Assembly: GCA_032586195.1 (NCBI GenBank)
Contig: JAWHQP010000007.1
Coordinates: forward strand, 62,001-126,000
Reading direction: 5' to 3'
Length of the DNA stretch: 64,000 nucleotides
Source of the DNA: JAWHQP01 sp032586195
GTDB taxonomy: Bacteria > Pseudomonadota > Gammaproteobacteria > Enterobacterales > Pasteurellaceae
Part shown: positions 34,360-44,178 of the stretch, piece by piece
Numbering within the stretch: position 1 is the first letter of the stretch
Layout of the letters: the number at the start of each line of letters is the position of its first letter
Notes under the pieces: model-generated
What the model was told of the DNA's origin: nothing
Seen by the model: only the letters and a program-made list of their open reading frames with translations
Databases searched by the model: none
Program-made: the position numbers and the translations under genes

Positions 34360-35733
34360 TTACATATTTTTCGCTTTTTCTAGCACTTCTTCAATTGAAC
34401 CCACCATATAGAACGCCTGTTCCGGAATATGGTCGTATTCGCCGGCTAAAATACCTTTGAAACCACGAATGGTATCTTTTAAGGATACATATTTACCCGG
34501 TGAACCCGTAAACACTTCAGCAACATGGAATGGCTGTGATAAGAAACGTTCAATTTTACGTGCACGCGCTACCACCAATTTATCGTCTTCGGATAATTCA
34601 TCCATACCAAGAATAGCGATAATGTCTTTCAATTCCTTATAGCGCTGTAGGGTTCCCTGCACGCCTCGTGCTACATCATAGTGTTCTTGACCAACTACTA
34701 ACGGATCTAACTGACGTGAAGTGGAATCCAACGGGTCAACCGCAGGATAAATACCCAGGGAAGCAATATTACGACTTAATACCACGGTAGAGTCCAAGTG
34801 CGCGAAAGTGGTCGCAGGAGACGGGTCGGTTAAGTCATCCGCAGGCACATATACCGCCTGTACGGAGGTAATAGAACCTGTTTTGGTGGAGGTAATACGT
34901 TCCTGCAGCACACCCATTTCTTCCGCAAGGGTCGGCTGATAACCTACCGCGGAAGGCATACGGCCCAATAAAGCGGAGACTTCCGTACCGGCAAGAGTAT
35001 AACGATAAATATTGTCCACGAAGAATAATACATCACGGCCTTCTTCACGGAATTTTTCCGCCATGGTTAAACCGGTTAACGCCACGCGCAGACGGTTACC
35101 CGGCGGTTCGTTCATCTGTCCATACACCAAGGATACTTTATCCAACACGTTAGATTCCGTCATTTCATGATAGAAGTCGTTACCTTCACGGGTACGTTCA
35201 CCCACACCGGCAAATACGGAATAACCCGAATGCTCAATGGCGATATTACGGATTAATTCCATCATGTTTACCGTTTTACCCACACCGGCACCACCGAATA
35301 AACCGACCTTACCCCCTTTCGCGAACGGGCAAATTAAGTCGATTACTTTAATCCCGGTTTCCAATAATTCCGTACTGTTAGATTGGTCTTCGTAGCTTGG
35401 TGCCGGGCGGTGAATCGCCCATTTTTCTTCCGCACCAATATCGCCGCGTTCATCAACCGGTTCACCCAGTACATTCATAATACGGCCTAAGGTTTTCACC
35501 CCTACCGGCACAGAAATCGGACTTCCGGTGTTGGATACGTTTAAACCGCGTTTTAAACCGTCCGAGGTACCCAATGCGATACAACGAACTACACCGCCGC
35601 CTAATTGCTGTTGAACCTCAAGGGTTAATCCTGTTTCAACTTTTAATGCATCGTAAACTTTTGGTACTGCATCTTGTGGGAATTCAACATCGATTACCGC
35701 CCCGATAATCTGTACAATTTTTCCTGCTGACAT
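34360..35733 (-). CDS. atpD: ATP synthase F1 beta subunit
   Basis: 457 residues (E. coli 460). Catalytic subunit. The P-loop is GGAGVGKTV, the catalytic-Glu region GERTREGNDFYHEM, and the segment SALLGRMPSAVGYQPTLA is conserved. Lies 37 bases upstream of atpC and 17 bases after atpG. Confidence 0.99.
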   Translation of the reverse strand: MSAGKIVQIIGAVIDVEFPQDAVPKVYDALKVETGLTLEVQQQLGGGVVRCIALGTSDGLKRGLNVSNTGSPISVPVGVKTLGRIMNVLGEPVDERGDIGAEEKWAIHRPAPSYEDQSNSTELLETGIKVIDLICPFAKGGKVGLFGGAGVGKTVNMMELIRNIAIEHSGYSVFAGVGERTREGNDFYHEMTESNVLDKVSLVYGQMNEPPGNRLRVALTGLTMAEKFREEGRDVLFFVDNIYRYTLAGTEVSALLGRMPSAVGYQPTLAEEMGVLQERITSTKTGSITSVQAVYVPADDLTDPSPATTFAHLDSTVVLSRNIASLGIYPAVDPLDSTSRQLDPLVVGQEHYDVARGVQGTLQRYKELKDIIAILGMDELSEDDKLVVARARKIERFLSQPFHVAEVFTGSPGKYVSLKDTIRGFKGILAGEYDHIPEQAFYMVGSIEEVLEKAKNM

Positions 35734-35750
35734 TACCGTTCCTCTATGTG

Positions 35751-36620
35751 TTAAATTGCCGCGGCACCCGCAACAATTTCATTTAATTCATTTGTGATAT
35801 TTGCTTGGCGAGCTTTGTTATACACCAACTGCAAGTCATTGATTAAATTACCCGCATTGTCCGTTGCTGCTTTCATTGCCACCATCCGAGCTGCCTGCTC
35901 TGAAGCCAGATTATCAACCACTGCCTGATAAACCTGAGATTCTAAATAACGAGTCAGTAAGCTGTCTAACAGCTCTTTTGCTTCCGGCTCATAGATATAA
36001 TCCCAAATTTGTTTTTTCTCACCTAAATTATCGTCTTTTAATTCCGGTAGAGGAACAAGCTGTTCTAAAATCGGCTTTTGCGACATCGTATTGATAAACT
36101 TATTGTAAGCGATATAGATAGCATCAATTTCGCCGTTACGATAAGCCTCAAACATGCCATTTGCGATACCGAGCAGCTCTTCCACGGTTGGAGCATCGCC
36201 CATACCGGAATGTTGTGCTCTGATGTTCAACGCTAAAGTGCGGAAAAACGAAATACCTTTTGAACCGATCACACCCAGTTCAAGCCCGATATTTTTATCT
36301 TTCCAACCTTTTATCTCGCCAAGCACGGATTTAAATAAATTAATATTTAAACCACCGCACATGCCTCGATCGGTTGATACGATCAGAATCCCCACCTTTT
36401 TCACTTCTCGTTCCGTTAAAAATGGGTGTTTATAACCGACGTTTGCTTTAGATATATGGCTGATAACATGACGAATAGTTTCAGAATACGGGCGAGATGC
36501 CGCCATACGATCCTGCGTTTTACGCATTTTCGATGTCGCTACCATTTCCATTGCCTTGGTAATTTTCTGTGTACTCTGTACACTGGCAATTTTGGTTTTT
36601 ATCTCTTTTCCACCGGCCAT
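35751..36620 (-). CDS. atpG: ATP synthase F1 gamma subunit
   Basis: 289 residues. Rotor shaft of F1. The N-terminal helix KEIKTKIASVQSTQKITKAMEMVATSKMRK and the C-terminal MKAATDNAGNLINDLQLVYNKARQANITNEL form the coiled coil; STDRGMCGGLN is the central signature. 21 bases after atpA. Confidence 0.98.
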   Translation of the reverse strand: MAGGKEIKTKIASVQSTQKITKAMEMVATSKMRKTQDRMAASRPYSETIRHVISHISKANVGYKHPFLTEREVKKVGILIVSTDRGMCGGLNINLFKSVLGEIKGWKDKNIGLELGVIGSKGISFFRTLALNIRAQHSGMGDAPTVEELLGIANGMFEAYRNGEIDAIYIAYNKFINTMSQKPILEQLVPLPELKDDNLGEKKQIWDYIYEPEAKELLDSLLTRYLESQVYQAVVDNLASEQAARMVAMKAATDNAGNLINDLQLVYNKARQANITNELNEIVAGAAAI

Positions 36621-36641
36621 GTTATTTCTCCGTTTCCGTTA

Positions 36642-38183
36642 TTACCACGTACTATTGGCTTTGAAACCGTCCAAAATGGATTGCAACGTGTCTTTAATTT
36701 CATCGTTGTAATTACCCGTTTTGGTCAATTCCTGCATAAATTCAGCATTATTACGGTGAGCATAGTCTAAAAGTGCGGTCTCGAAACTGGCAATTTTGCT
36801 CAATTCAACATCTTCTAAATAACCGAACTCAACGGCAAACAATAACAACGCCTGTTCAGATACGGATAACGGAGCATATTGTTTTTGTTTCAATAACTCG
36901 GTTACTTTCTCACCGTGGGATAATTGTTTGCGTGTTGCTTCATCCAAATCTGACGCAAATTGCGAGAATGCCGCCAATTCACGATATTGAGCAAGTGCAG
37001 TACGAATCCCGCCCGCCAACTTCTTAATCGCTTTAGTTTGAGCGGAACCACCTACACGAGATACGGAAATCCCCGGGTTTACCGCCGGACGAACACCCGC
37101 GTTAAATAAGTTAGATTCCAGGAAAATCTGACCATCCGTAATAGAAATCACGTTAGTCGGAACGAAAGCCGACACATCGCCCGCCTGCGTTTCAATAATA
37201 GGTAAAGCCGTCAAAGAACCCGTTTTGCCTTTCACTTCACCTTTAGTGAAACGTTCAACGTATTCTTCATTTACTCGTGCCGCGCGTTCGAGCAAACGGG
37301 AGTGTAAATAGAACACGTCGCCAGGGAAAGCTTCACGACCGGGCGGACGGCGGAGCAATAAGGAAATCTGACGATAAGCCACCGCTTGTTTAGAAAGATC
37401 ATCATAAATAATTAACGCGTCTTCACCGCGATCACGGAAATATTCACCCATTGCACAGCCTGCGTAAGGGGCTAAATATTGTAATGCGGCGGATTCGGAA
37501 GCGGAAGCTACCACTACGATAGTATTGGTCAATGCACCGTGTTCTTCCAGTTTACGTACCACGTTGGCAATAGTTGAAGCTTTCTGCCCGATTGCCACGT
37601 AGATACATTTAATACCCGAATCTTTTTGATTGATAATTGCATCAATGGCTAAGGCCGTTTTACCCGTCTGACGGTCACCGATAATCAATTCACGCTGACC
37701 ACGACCAATCGGCACCATGGAGTCAACCGCTTTATAACCCGTTTGCACAGGCTGATCAACAGATTGACGTTCTATAACACCCGGCGCGATCACCTCAACC
37801 GGTGAGAAACCATCATGCTGCACCTCACCTTTACCATCAATCGGTTCACCCAAGGTATTAATCACACGACCTAATAAACCGCGGCCTACCGGCACTTCAA
37901 GAATACGACCGGTACATTGCACCTCCATACCTTCCGCTAAGTCAGTATAAGGCCCCATTACCACGGCACCGACCGAATCACGTTCCAAATTCAGTGCCAT
38001 AGCATAGCGATTACCCGGTAATGCAATCATTTCACCCTGCATTACTTCACTTAAACCGTGAATGCGGAGAATACCGTCACTCACAGAAATAATTGTCCCC
38101 GTATTACGAGCTTCACTCACAACGTCGAACTGGGCAATGCGTTTTTTAATCAATTCACTAATTTCAGTTGAATTTAGTTGCAT
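36642..38183 (-). CDS. atpA: ATP synthase F1 alpha subunit
   Basis: 513 residues, the same length as E. coli AtpA. The non-catalytic nucleotide-binding subunit: P-loop GDRQTGKTALA, the VGRVV-like motif as LGRVINTLGEPIDGKG, and PAVNPGISVSRVGG. An uptake signal (36771-36779) lies in its 3' part. 12 bases after atpH. Confidence 0.99.
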   Translation of the reverse strand: MQLNSTEISELIKKRIAQFDVVSEARNTGTIISVSDGILRIHGLSEVMQGEMIALPGNRYAMALNLERDSVGAVVMGPYTDLAEGMEVQCTGRILEVPVGRGLLGRVINTLGEPIDGKGEVQHDGFSPVEVIAPGVIERQSVDQPVQTGYKAVDSMVPIGRGQRELIIGDRQTGKTALAIDAIINQKDSGIKCIYVAIGQKASTIANVVRKLEEHGALTNTIVVVASASESAALQYLAPYAGCAMGEYFRDRGEDALIIYDDLSKQAVAYRQISLLLRRPPGREAFPGDVFYLHSRLLERAARVNEEYVERFTKGEVKGKTGSLTALPIIETQAGDVSAFVPTNVISITDGQIFLESNLFNAGVRPAVNPGISVSRVGGSAQTKAIKKLAGGIRTALAQYRELAAFSQFASDLDEATRKQLSHGEKVTELLKQKQYAPLSVSEQALLLFAVEFGYLEDVELSKIASFETALLDYAHRNNAEFMQELTKTGNYNDEIKDTLQSILDGFKANSTW

Positions 38184-38195
38184 TTTTTATTCCTC

Positions 38196-38729
38196 TTATA
38201 ATTGCAATTCGTTTGCCAAACGAGTGAGTTGACCGCGGCTTGAGCCGTCAATCACAAAATCATCGGTACGAATAATAACACCTGCGATAAGCGAGTTATC
38301 CACATTGCAATTTAATTTAACTTTACGAGCAAGTCTTTTTTCCATTGCGGCTGCAATTTTCTGTTCTTGCGTTGCATTTAATGGTTGAGCTGAGGTGACT
38401 TGAACTTCCACCGTGGCATTATGTTCTTCAACATAACGTTGAAATTCTTCAAATACCGCAGGAAGTACAGTTAAACGCTTATTTTCAGCCATTAACCGAA
38501 TAAGATTTTGCCCATATTGATCAAGTTGTTCACCACAAATTGAGATCACCGTATCAGCCACTTTATTTGCAGAAAAAGAACTTGTTAAAAATTCTTTTAC
38601 CTGTTCATTTTCCACAACTTGAGCAGTGAACCCCAGCATTGCTGTCCATTTATCCACTGCGGACCGTTCAACGGCAAAATCAAATGCTGCTTTGGCATAA
38701 GGGCGAGCTATCGTAGTTAATTCTGACAT
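38196..38729 (-). CDS. atpH: ATP synthase F1 delta subunit
   Basis: 177 residues. Peripheral-stalk subunit (OSCP). TIARPYAKAAFDFAVE is the family N-terminus, and the C-terminal DNSLIAGVIIRTDDFVIDGSSRGQLTRLANEL matches OSCP. Start at 38729 (MSELTTIARPY) by homology; an upstream in-frame ATG overlaps atpF. Confidence 0.97.
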   Translation of the reverse strand: MSELTTIARPYAKAAFDFAVERSAVDKWTAMLGFTAQVVENEQVKEFLTSSFSANKVADTVISICGEQLDQYGQNLIRLMAENKRLTVLPAVFEEFQRYVEEHNATVEVQVTSAQPLNATQEQKIAAAMEKRLARKVKLNCNVDNSLIAGVIIRTDDFVIDGSSRGQLTRLANELQL

Positions 38730-38742
38730 AAGCCCAACCTTC

Positions 38743-39213
38743 TTATAGTTCTGCAACTAATTTATCAATAATATCGTTGTTCGCCGCTTCATCCACCGTA
38801 CGACCAACAATTTTTTCCGCACCGGCAAGAGCCAGTGAAGCCACTTTGACGCGTAATTCTTCCTGTACACGTTTACGTTCGGCTTCCACTTCAGCATAAC
38901 CTTGCTCAATGATTTTAGCCTTGGCCGTTTCAGCTTCCGCTTTCACTTCTTCAAGAATTTCATTACGGCGTTTATTGGCCAAATCCAAGATTTCCTGTGC
39001 CTGCATTTTTGCCTTGGTAATTTCTTGTTCAGCTAAAGATTTGGTATCCGCCTGCTCTTTCTTCGCCGCTTCGGCCGATGCCAGCGCATTGGCAATAGAG
39101 CTTTGACGTTCCTCGATAGCTTTCATAATCGGCGGCCAAACATATTTCATGCAGAACCATACAAAAATGATAAATGCTATCGTTTGACCGATTAATGTTG
39201 CGTTGATATTCAC
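38743..39213 (-). CDS. atpF: ATP synthase Fo b subunit
   Basis: 156 residues, as in E. coli. One N-terminal membrane helix (LIGQTIAFIIFVWFCMKYVW), then a long charged coiled coil that forms the peripheral stalk dimer. Confidence 0.98.
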   Translation of the reverse strand: MNINATLIGQTIAFIIFVWFCMKYVWPPIMKAIEERQSSIANALASAEAAKKEQADTKSLAEQEITKAKMQAQEILDLANKRRNEILEEVKAEAETAKAKIIEQGYAEVEAERKRVQEELRVKVASLALAGAEKIVGRTVDEAANNDIIDKLVAEL

Positions 39214-39276
39214 AACGGCACCTCCTAAAAGTTGGTTATTTACTCTCTACAAAATTCAGAGTAGCCCGTTTTTGAA

Positions 39277-39531
39277 TTAACCCAACAATGAAGTAAATGG
39301 ATTTGCGAAAGCAAAATATAAACCAATACCTACTGCGATCATCGCGATAGCATCAAGTAAACCTGCCACGATAAACATCTTGGTTAATAGCGAGTTTGCC
39401 AATTCAGGCTGACGGGCGGCGGATTCAAGGTATTTACCACCAAGAATACCAAAGCCGATACCGGTACCTAACGCGGCAAAAGCAAGCATGAGAGCTGATG
39501 CGATGATAGTTGCACTGATTACAGTTTCCAT
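39277..39531 (-). CDS. atpE: ATP synthase Fo c subunit
   Basis: 84 residues. Two membrane helices around the polar loop ARQPE. The proton-carrying Asp is residue 60 (LLDAIAMIAVG). Asp, with no sodium-type ligand set evident, suggests a proton ring. 63-base gap to atpF. Confidence 0.98.
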   Translation of the reverse strand: METVISATIIASALMLAFAALGTGIGFGILGGKYLESAARQPELANSLLTKMFIVAGLLDAIAMIAVGIGLYFAFANPFTSLLG

Positions 39532-39593
39532 AGTGTTCTCCAGTTTGGTTAGAAAATATAGCGTTATGCTACGTGTTGTTTAAGTTTAAAAAA

Positions 39594-40397
39594 TTAATGT
39601 TCTTCTGATTTATTGTAGGCAATACCTAAATAAACCACGGTCAACATCATGAATACGAATGCCTGTAATACCACAATTAAAATATGGAATATAGCCCAAG
39701 CCAACTGTAACGGAAGTCCTAAAGCCGCCACCGCCATATTGGCACTGTACATTACGGCAATCAAAATAAAGATTAATTCGCCCGCATACATATTACCGAA
39801 TAAACGCAGAGCCAGCGAAATAGGTTTTGAAATCAGCGTAACGGACTCAAGCAGTAAGTTAACCGGGATAAAAATAGGGTTATTGAACGGATGCATGGTG
39901 TATTCTTTGACAAAACCGCTCACGCCTTTTGATTTTAAGGTGTAATAAATGATCAAAAAGAATACGCCTATGGAAAGACCAAAGGTAATATTCATATCGG
40001 CGGAAGGAACGGCCCGCAGATGAGAAAGACCTAACATAGAGGCAATTTGCGGAAGATAATCGACAGGTACCAAGTCAATTAAGTTCATCAGGAAAACCCA
40101 CACGAAAATAGTCAGGGCCAACGGGGCCACTAAAGTGCGGTCGCCGGTAAAAGTCTCTTTCACCACACCGTCAATCCATTCTACCAGCATTTCAACCACA
40201 CACTGCAGCTTGCCCGGCACACCGGTGGTCATATTTTTACCGACCTTATAGAAAATCCCCAGGAAAATCAAACCGGTAACGACAGTAAAAAAGAGAGAAT
40301 CCAGATTGAATGACCAAAACCCATTACCTTCGGTTAAAAAGGTCAAATGGTGTTGGATATACTCAATCGAAGTTTGAGAAGCACCTTCAGCAGCCAT
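39594..40397 (-). CDS. atpB: ATP synthase Fo a subunit
   Basis: 267 residues. Polytopic stator subunit of the proton channel. The essential Arg lies in SLALRLFGNMYAGELI; QAFVFMMLTVVYL is the C-terminal signature. An uptake signal lies at 40133-40141. 62 bases from atpE. Confidence 0.98.
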   Translation of the reverse strand: MAAEGASQTSIEYIQHHLTFLTEGNGFWSFNLDSLFFTVVTGLIFLGIFYKVGKNMTTGVPGKLQCVVEMLVEWIDGVVKETFTGDRTLVAPLALTIFVWVFLMNLIDLVPVDYLPQIASMLGLSHLRAVPSADMNITFGLSIGVFFLIIYYTLKSKGVSGFVKEYTMHPFNNPIFIPVNLLLESVTLISKPISLALRLFGNMYAGELIFILIAVMYSANMAVAALGLPLQLAWAIFHILIVVLQAFVFMMLTVVYLGIAYNKSEEH

Positions 40398-40472
40398 ATA
40401 ATAATCCTATCAATTATTAATAAATTACACATTAGTGATAAATTCAGATGAACGGAATTCATCAGTAACAGG

Positions 40473-40859
40473 TTATCGGGTTGATTTGATATTGAGTAGT
40501 GCAGGGAGAAGGTTATTTAATACAATGAATAAAAAATAGCCTAGAAATAAACCTGCAGGCTTAGGTGTAAAACACACAAATACCAATCCAAAAAAACCCA
40601 CAGTTAAAACCAATTTCAGACCTTCGCTTTGATAAAGCACTTTGGCTTTATTCTCTATCGGCTCGTTATGTTTAACGTATAACGCATAACCGATAAATGA
40701 AATCTGAGGTAAAAGGGCAATTAATGCACCGAGTAGAAAAGAGCTTATTTGCTCATAAAAAAATACATAAACGAAAACGGAACTTATCAACAGTAGCATC
40801 ACTTCTGTAGCAAAGGCTTTTTTATAAACTTTTCGGGCATTAGCTAGAACAAGCGACAT
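40473..40859 (-). CDS. atpI: ATP synthase accessory protein I
   Basis: 128 residues with four hydrophobic segments and the sequence GALIALLPQISFIGYAL. AtpI/UncI assists c-ring assembly in some bacteria. First gene of the operon, 75 bases before atpB. Confidence 0.92.
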   Translation of the reverse strand: MSLVLANARKVYKKAFATEVMLLLISSVFVYVFFYEQISSFLLGALIALLPQISFIGYALYVKHNEPIENKAKVLYQSEGLKLVLTVGFFGLVFVCFTPKPAGLFLGYFLFIVLNNLLPALLNIKSTR

Positions 40860-40898
40860 AAATCAGCGTTTTCTTATAAAATGTATAAACCAGCGTTA

Positions 40899-40926
40899 AT
40901 TATACGGATAACCATAAGTAATGCAA
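40899..40926 (-). promoter_or_regulatory. Probable atp operon promoter
   Basis: Read leftward: TTGCAT (40926-40921), 16-base spacer, TATAAT (40904-40899), 40 bases before the atpI start. The rest of the 319-base gap (40860-41178) is AT-rich and contains the dispersed repeat flanked by uptake signals. Confidence 0.6.
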
Positions 40927-41055
40927 TAAGTTATGAGAGAGGAACTTGATTATATATTAACTTTTCCTTATAAAATTTAATCTATTGTTAACATTTTTTA
41001 AATACTATTCATTTTGTTGATTTTTTCGATACAGCCAAGCTCAAATATTAAGCAA

Positions 41056-41172
41056 AAAGTGCGGTGTTGAAAAATCGTTTTTTATACGCAACTTCGCATG
41101 GAAGCTGCTATGTCTTCGGCACCATTGGCAAAAGCCAACGTTCAAAAACTAAAGCTGTCAACACCGCACTTT
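41056..41172. repeat. Dispersed double-hairpin repeat, copy 2, inside an inverted pair of uptake signals
   Basis: The repeat proper is 41080-41147, matching 9444-9510 except for about six substitutions and one extra A. Stems: GCAACTTC-GCATG-GAAGCTGC (pairs fully as RNA of the minus strand through a G-U) and TTGGC-AAAA-GCCAA. It is bracketed by AAAGTGCGGTGTTGA and its exact reverse complement TCAACACCGCACTTT (uptake cores 41057-41065 and 41163-41171). It lies just after rsmG, where it may act as a terminator. Confidence 0.75.
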
Positions 41173-41178
41173 GAAGAA

Positions 41179-41820
41179 TCAATGATTGCTCAATAAAATC
41201 AAATGACGTTCGCCGACCAAATCCGGAATATCTAATGGAATAATTTGCTGAACACGCACATTCTCCGCCAGCTCCTTCACTTCATCGGCGTGATATTGCC
41301 CTTTCAAGGCATAAAATAAACCGCGTTCCGCAGGCAAATGCCTGCACCATAAAGTCATATCCTTTAAAGAAGCAAAAGCGCGGCTCAATACGCCGTCAAA
41401 CTTCTGCTCGGGCCTATATTCCTCCACACGGCTAAGCACAGGTTCAACATTAGTTAATGCCAGCTCACGTACCGCATTACGGATAAAACTGATACGTTTG
41501 CCAAGACTGTCCAGCAATACGAAATGTTTATCGGAATTGACAATCGCCAGCGGCAAACCCGGCAAGCCCGGACCGGTACCCACATCAATAAAATGGCTCC
41601 CCTGTAAATAAGGACTAACCACAATACTATCGAGAATATGCTTAACCAGCATTTCCATCGGATCACGCACCGAAGTGAGATTGTAGGCCTTATTCCATTT
41701 ATGCAGCAGCAACACAAGCCGCACCAACCGCTGTTTCTGCTGATCGGTTATACAAAGTGCGGTGCTATTTAACAGAGTTTTTAATTTTTCGCTCAGATTC
41801 AATTCTAAGTTAGCCATCAT
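41179..41820 (-). CDS. rsmG: 16S rRNA (guanine527-N7)-methyltransferase
   Basis: 213 residues (E. coli 207). SAM-dependent methylase of G527 in 16S rRNA. HKWNKAYNLTSVRDP and the SAM loop FIDVGTGPGLPGLPLAI are diagnostic. The start ATG overlaps the mnmG stop (ATGATG), indicating translational coupling, as in many proteobacteria. Confidence 0.97.
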   Translation of the reverse strand: MMANLELNLSEKLKTLLNSTALCITDQQKQRLVRLVLLLHKWNKAYNLTSVRDPMEMLVKHILDSIVVSPYLQGSHFIDVGTGPGLPGLPLAIVNSDKHFVLLDSLGKRISFIRNAVRELALTNVEPVLSRVEEYRPEQKFDGVLSRAFASLKDMTLWCRHLPAERGLFYALKGQYHADEVKELAENVRVQQIIPLDIPDLVGERHLILLSNH

Positions 41821-43706
41821 TTACCACGCTTGAGCATGCCTTGCTTTTTCAGATTCACCAGAATAATGGAAATAGCCGCCGGTGTAACACCTGAAATACG
41901 GCTTGCCTGCCCGATAGATATGGGGCGGTGTTGTTCTAATTTCATCCGCACTTCATTTGACAAACCCGCGACTAACGAATAATCAAAACCAGGCGGAATT
42001 TCTGTCATCTCATGATGTTTTTGCCGTTCTATTTCTTCTTGCTGATGTTCAATATAGCCTTGGTATTTTATCGCAATCTCCACCTGTTCCACCGCTTCTT
42101 CATCCGCCATTGCAGGTTGGAACGGAGTGAGTGAAGTTAAAATACGATAATTCATTTCCGGACGGCGCAATAGATCCTCTCCGTTGGCTTCACGTACCAA
42201 CGGACTGCTCAGAACCCGATTAGCTTCATCCAAATATTCTGAACGGGGATGCAGCCAAATACTGCGTAAACGTTGACGTTCTTGCTCAATATGTTCCATT
42301 TTTTGATTGAAACGGACCCAACGAGTTTCATCTATCAAACCTAATTCGTGCGCAATCGGCGTTAAACGAATATCCGCATTATCTTCGCGTAATAATAAAC
42401 GATATTCCGCGCGGGAAGTGAATACCCGGTACGGCTCTTTGGTACCGAGCGTACAGAGATCATCCACCAATACACCGATATAAGCCTGATCACGGCGTGG
42501 AAACCAGCTTTCTTTTCCCTGTATATACAAACCCACGTTGATCCCGGCTAATAAACCCTGTGCGGCGGCTTCCTCATAACCTGTGGTACCGTTAATCTGA
42601 CCGGCAAAGAATAAGCCGTTAATCGCCTTGGTTTCCAAGGTCGGTTTAAGATCACGCGGATCAAAGTAATCATATTCGATGGCATAACCTGGTTTGACAA
42701 TACGGGCTTTTTCCAGGCCCTTCATGGAATTCACAATGCCCATCTGTACATCAAACGGCAGGCTGGTGGAAATTCCATTCGGATAGATCTCGTTTGAAGT
42801 TAAACCTTCAGGTTCAAGATAAATCTGATGGGAACTCCGATCGGCAAAACGCATGACTTTATCTTCAATGGACGGACAGTAACGCGGGCCGATCCCTTCG
42901 ATCACACCGGTATACATTGGGCTACGATCCAAATTATTACGGATTACGTCATGGGTTTGTTCATTGGTATGCGTGATAAAACAAGGAATCTGACGTGGAT
43001 GCTGTTCCACCGATCCCATAAAAGAAAATACCGGCAATTCCGCATCACCATACTGTTTGGCAAGCACATCAAAGTTAATCGTACGAGCGTCTAAACGTGG
43101 CGGCGTGCCTGTTTTTAAGCGTGCCACACGTAAATTAAGTTCACGTAAACGATCCGCCAACATGACGGAAGCAGGATCACCCGCACGGCCGCCGGTGTAA
43201 TGTTCTAAACCAATGTGAATTTTACCAGCTAAAAAAGTACCTGCCGTCAGGATCACAGCGTTAGCGCGGAATTTTAATCCCATTTTGGTAGTTACACCCG
43301 AAACACGATCCTGTTCAAGCAGAATATCGATCACCTCTTGCTGAAAAATATCAAGGTTAGGTTGATTCTCCAGCGCGATTCTTACCGCTTGACGATACAG
43401 CACGCGATCAGCCTGAGCCCGGGTCGCCCGAACGGCAGGTCCCTTAGAGCTATTCAGGGTACGAAACTGGATCCCTGCCTGATCCGCAGCGGTCGCCATC
43501 AATCCGCCCATGGCATCAATTTCACGAACCAAATGCCCTTTGCCGATCCCTCCAATCGCCGGATTACAGGACATTTGTCCTAACGTATCGATATTATGGG
43601 TAAGCAGCAGGGTTTTTAACCCCATGCGGGCAGGCGTCAAAGCGGCTTCCGTTCCCGCATGGCCTCCACCGATCACAATTACGTCATAAATTTCAGTATA
43701 AAACAT
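41817..43706 (-). CDS. mnmG: tRNA uridine 5-carboxymethylaminomethyl modification enzyme MnmG
   Basis: 629 residues, equal to E. coli MnmG (GidA). FAD protein that with MnmE builds the (c)mnm5 group on wobble U34. The N-terminal Rossmann motif is VIVIGGGHAGTEAALTPARMG, followed by CNPAIGGIGKGHLVREIDAMGG and the catalytic-Cys region NGTTGYEEAAAQGL. First gene left of the replication origin, transcribed away from it. Confidence 0.98.
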   Translation of the reverse strand: MFYTEIYDVIVIGGGHAGTEAALTPARMGLKTLLLTHNIDTLGQMSCNPAIGGIGKGHLVREIDAMGGLMATAADQAGIQFRTLNSSKGPAVRATRAQADRVLYRQAVRIALENQPNLDIFQQEVIDILLEQDRVSGVTTKMGLKFRANAVILTAGTFLAGKIHIGLEHYTGGRAGDPASVMLADRLRELNLRVARLKTGTPPRLDARTINFDVLAKQYGDAELPVFSFMGSVEQHPRQIPCFITHTNEQTHDVIRNNLDRSPMYTGVIEGIGPRYCPSIEDKVMRFADRSSHQIYLEPEGLTSNEIYPNGISTSLPFDVQMGIVNSMKGLEKARIVKPGYAIEYDYFDPRDLKPTLETKAINGLFFAGQINGTTGYEEAAAQGLLAGINVGLYIQGKESWFPRRDQAYIGVLVDDLCTLGTKEPYRVFTSRAEYRLLLREDNADIRLTPIAHELGLIDETRWVRFNQKMEHIEQERQRLRSIWLHPRSEYLDEANRVLSSPLVREANGEDLLRRPEMNYRILTSLTPFQPAMADEEAVEQVEIAIKYQGYIEHQQEEIERQKHHEMTEIPPGFDYSLVAGLSNEVRMKLEQHRPISIGQASRISGVTPAAISIILVNLKKQGMLKRGK

Positions 43707-43736
43707 ATTAACCTTTGCTTATTAAGCGGTCACTTT

Positions 43737-44106
43737 GATCGCAGTTTGGCGATCCTCTTACTTTTGGTAGCCGAGCATTGTACTTAATTTTGTATGTGGT
43801 TTAAAGCAGATTTGCAGGATCCCGATTAGACTATCGAAAGTAACTTGGCTGATCCTATAAATAAAAGATCTTGTGTATATAAAGATCTTACTATTATTCT
43901 TATTAAGGTTTGAGATCCTTGTGAATAAGATCCTTTTTCTTTTTTAAATAAAGCACTTAGAGCATTTGTTAATTTGTTAGGATCTGTATAGATAACAATT
44001 AAAAAGCTGTGAGTAATCATCTTAGTTATCCACAGATGAAATTCATAGCTTACTTATTCATGGACTAAATACAGTTTTTTTACAGTTTTATTTTAAGTTA
44101 TCCACA
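43737..44106. other. Chromosomal replication origin (oriC)
   Basis: AT-rich, gene-free segment right of mnmG. Nine GATC (Dam) sites occur at 43737, 43751, 43818, 43851, 43867, 43884, 43913, 43929 and 43981, about one per 28 bp. Perfect DnaA boxes TTATCCACA are at 44026-44034 and 44098-44106. A consensus box on the other strand (TGTGAATAA, 43920-43928) and a one-mismatch box (43872-43880) lie inside the GATC cluster. Candidate unwinding 13-mers starting with GATC (GATCTTACTATTA, GATCCTTTTTCTT) lie on the mnmG side, as in E. coli. The atp-rsmG-mnmG neighbourhood is the usual gammaproteobacterial origin context. Confidence 0.88.
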
Positions 44107-44119
44107 AGTTGACAGCACA

Positions 44120-44147
44120 AAAAAAGCACAACTTTTCAGCTGTGCTT
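44120..44147 (-). terminator. Rho-independent terminator of tal
   Basis: Read leftward: AAGCACA-GCTGAAAAGT-TGTGCTT followed by TTTTT. It isolates oriC from leftward transcription of tal. Confidence 0.8.
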
Positions 44148-44178
44148 AATAAAAATATCTTCTTAACGATAAATCAAA

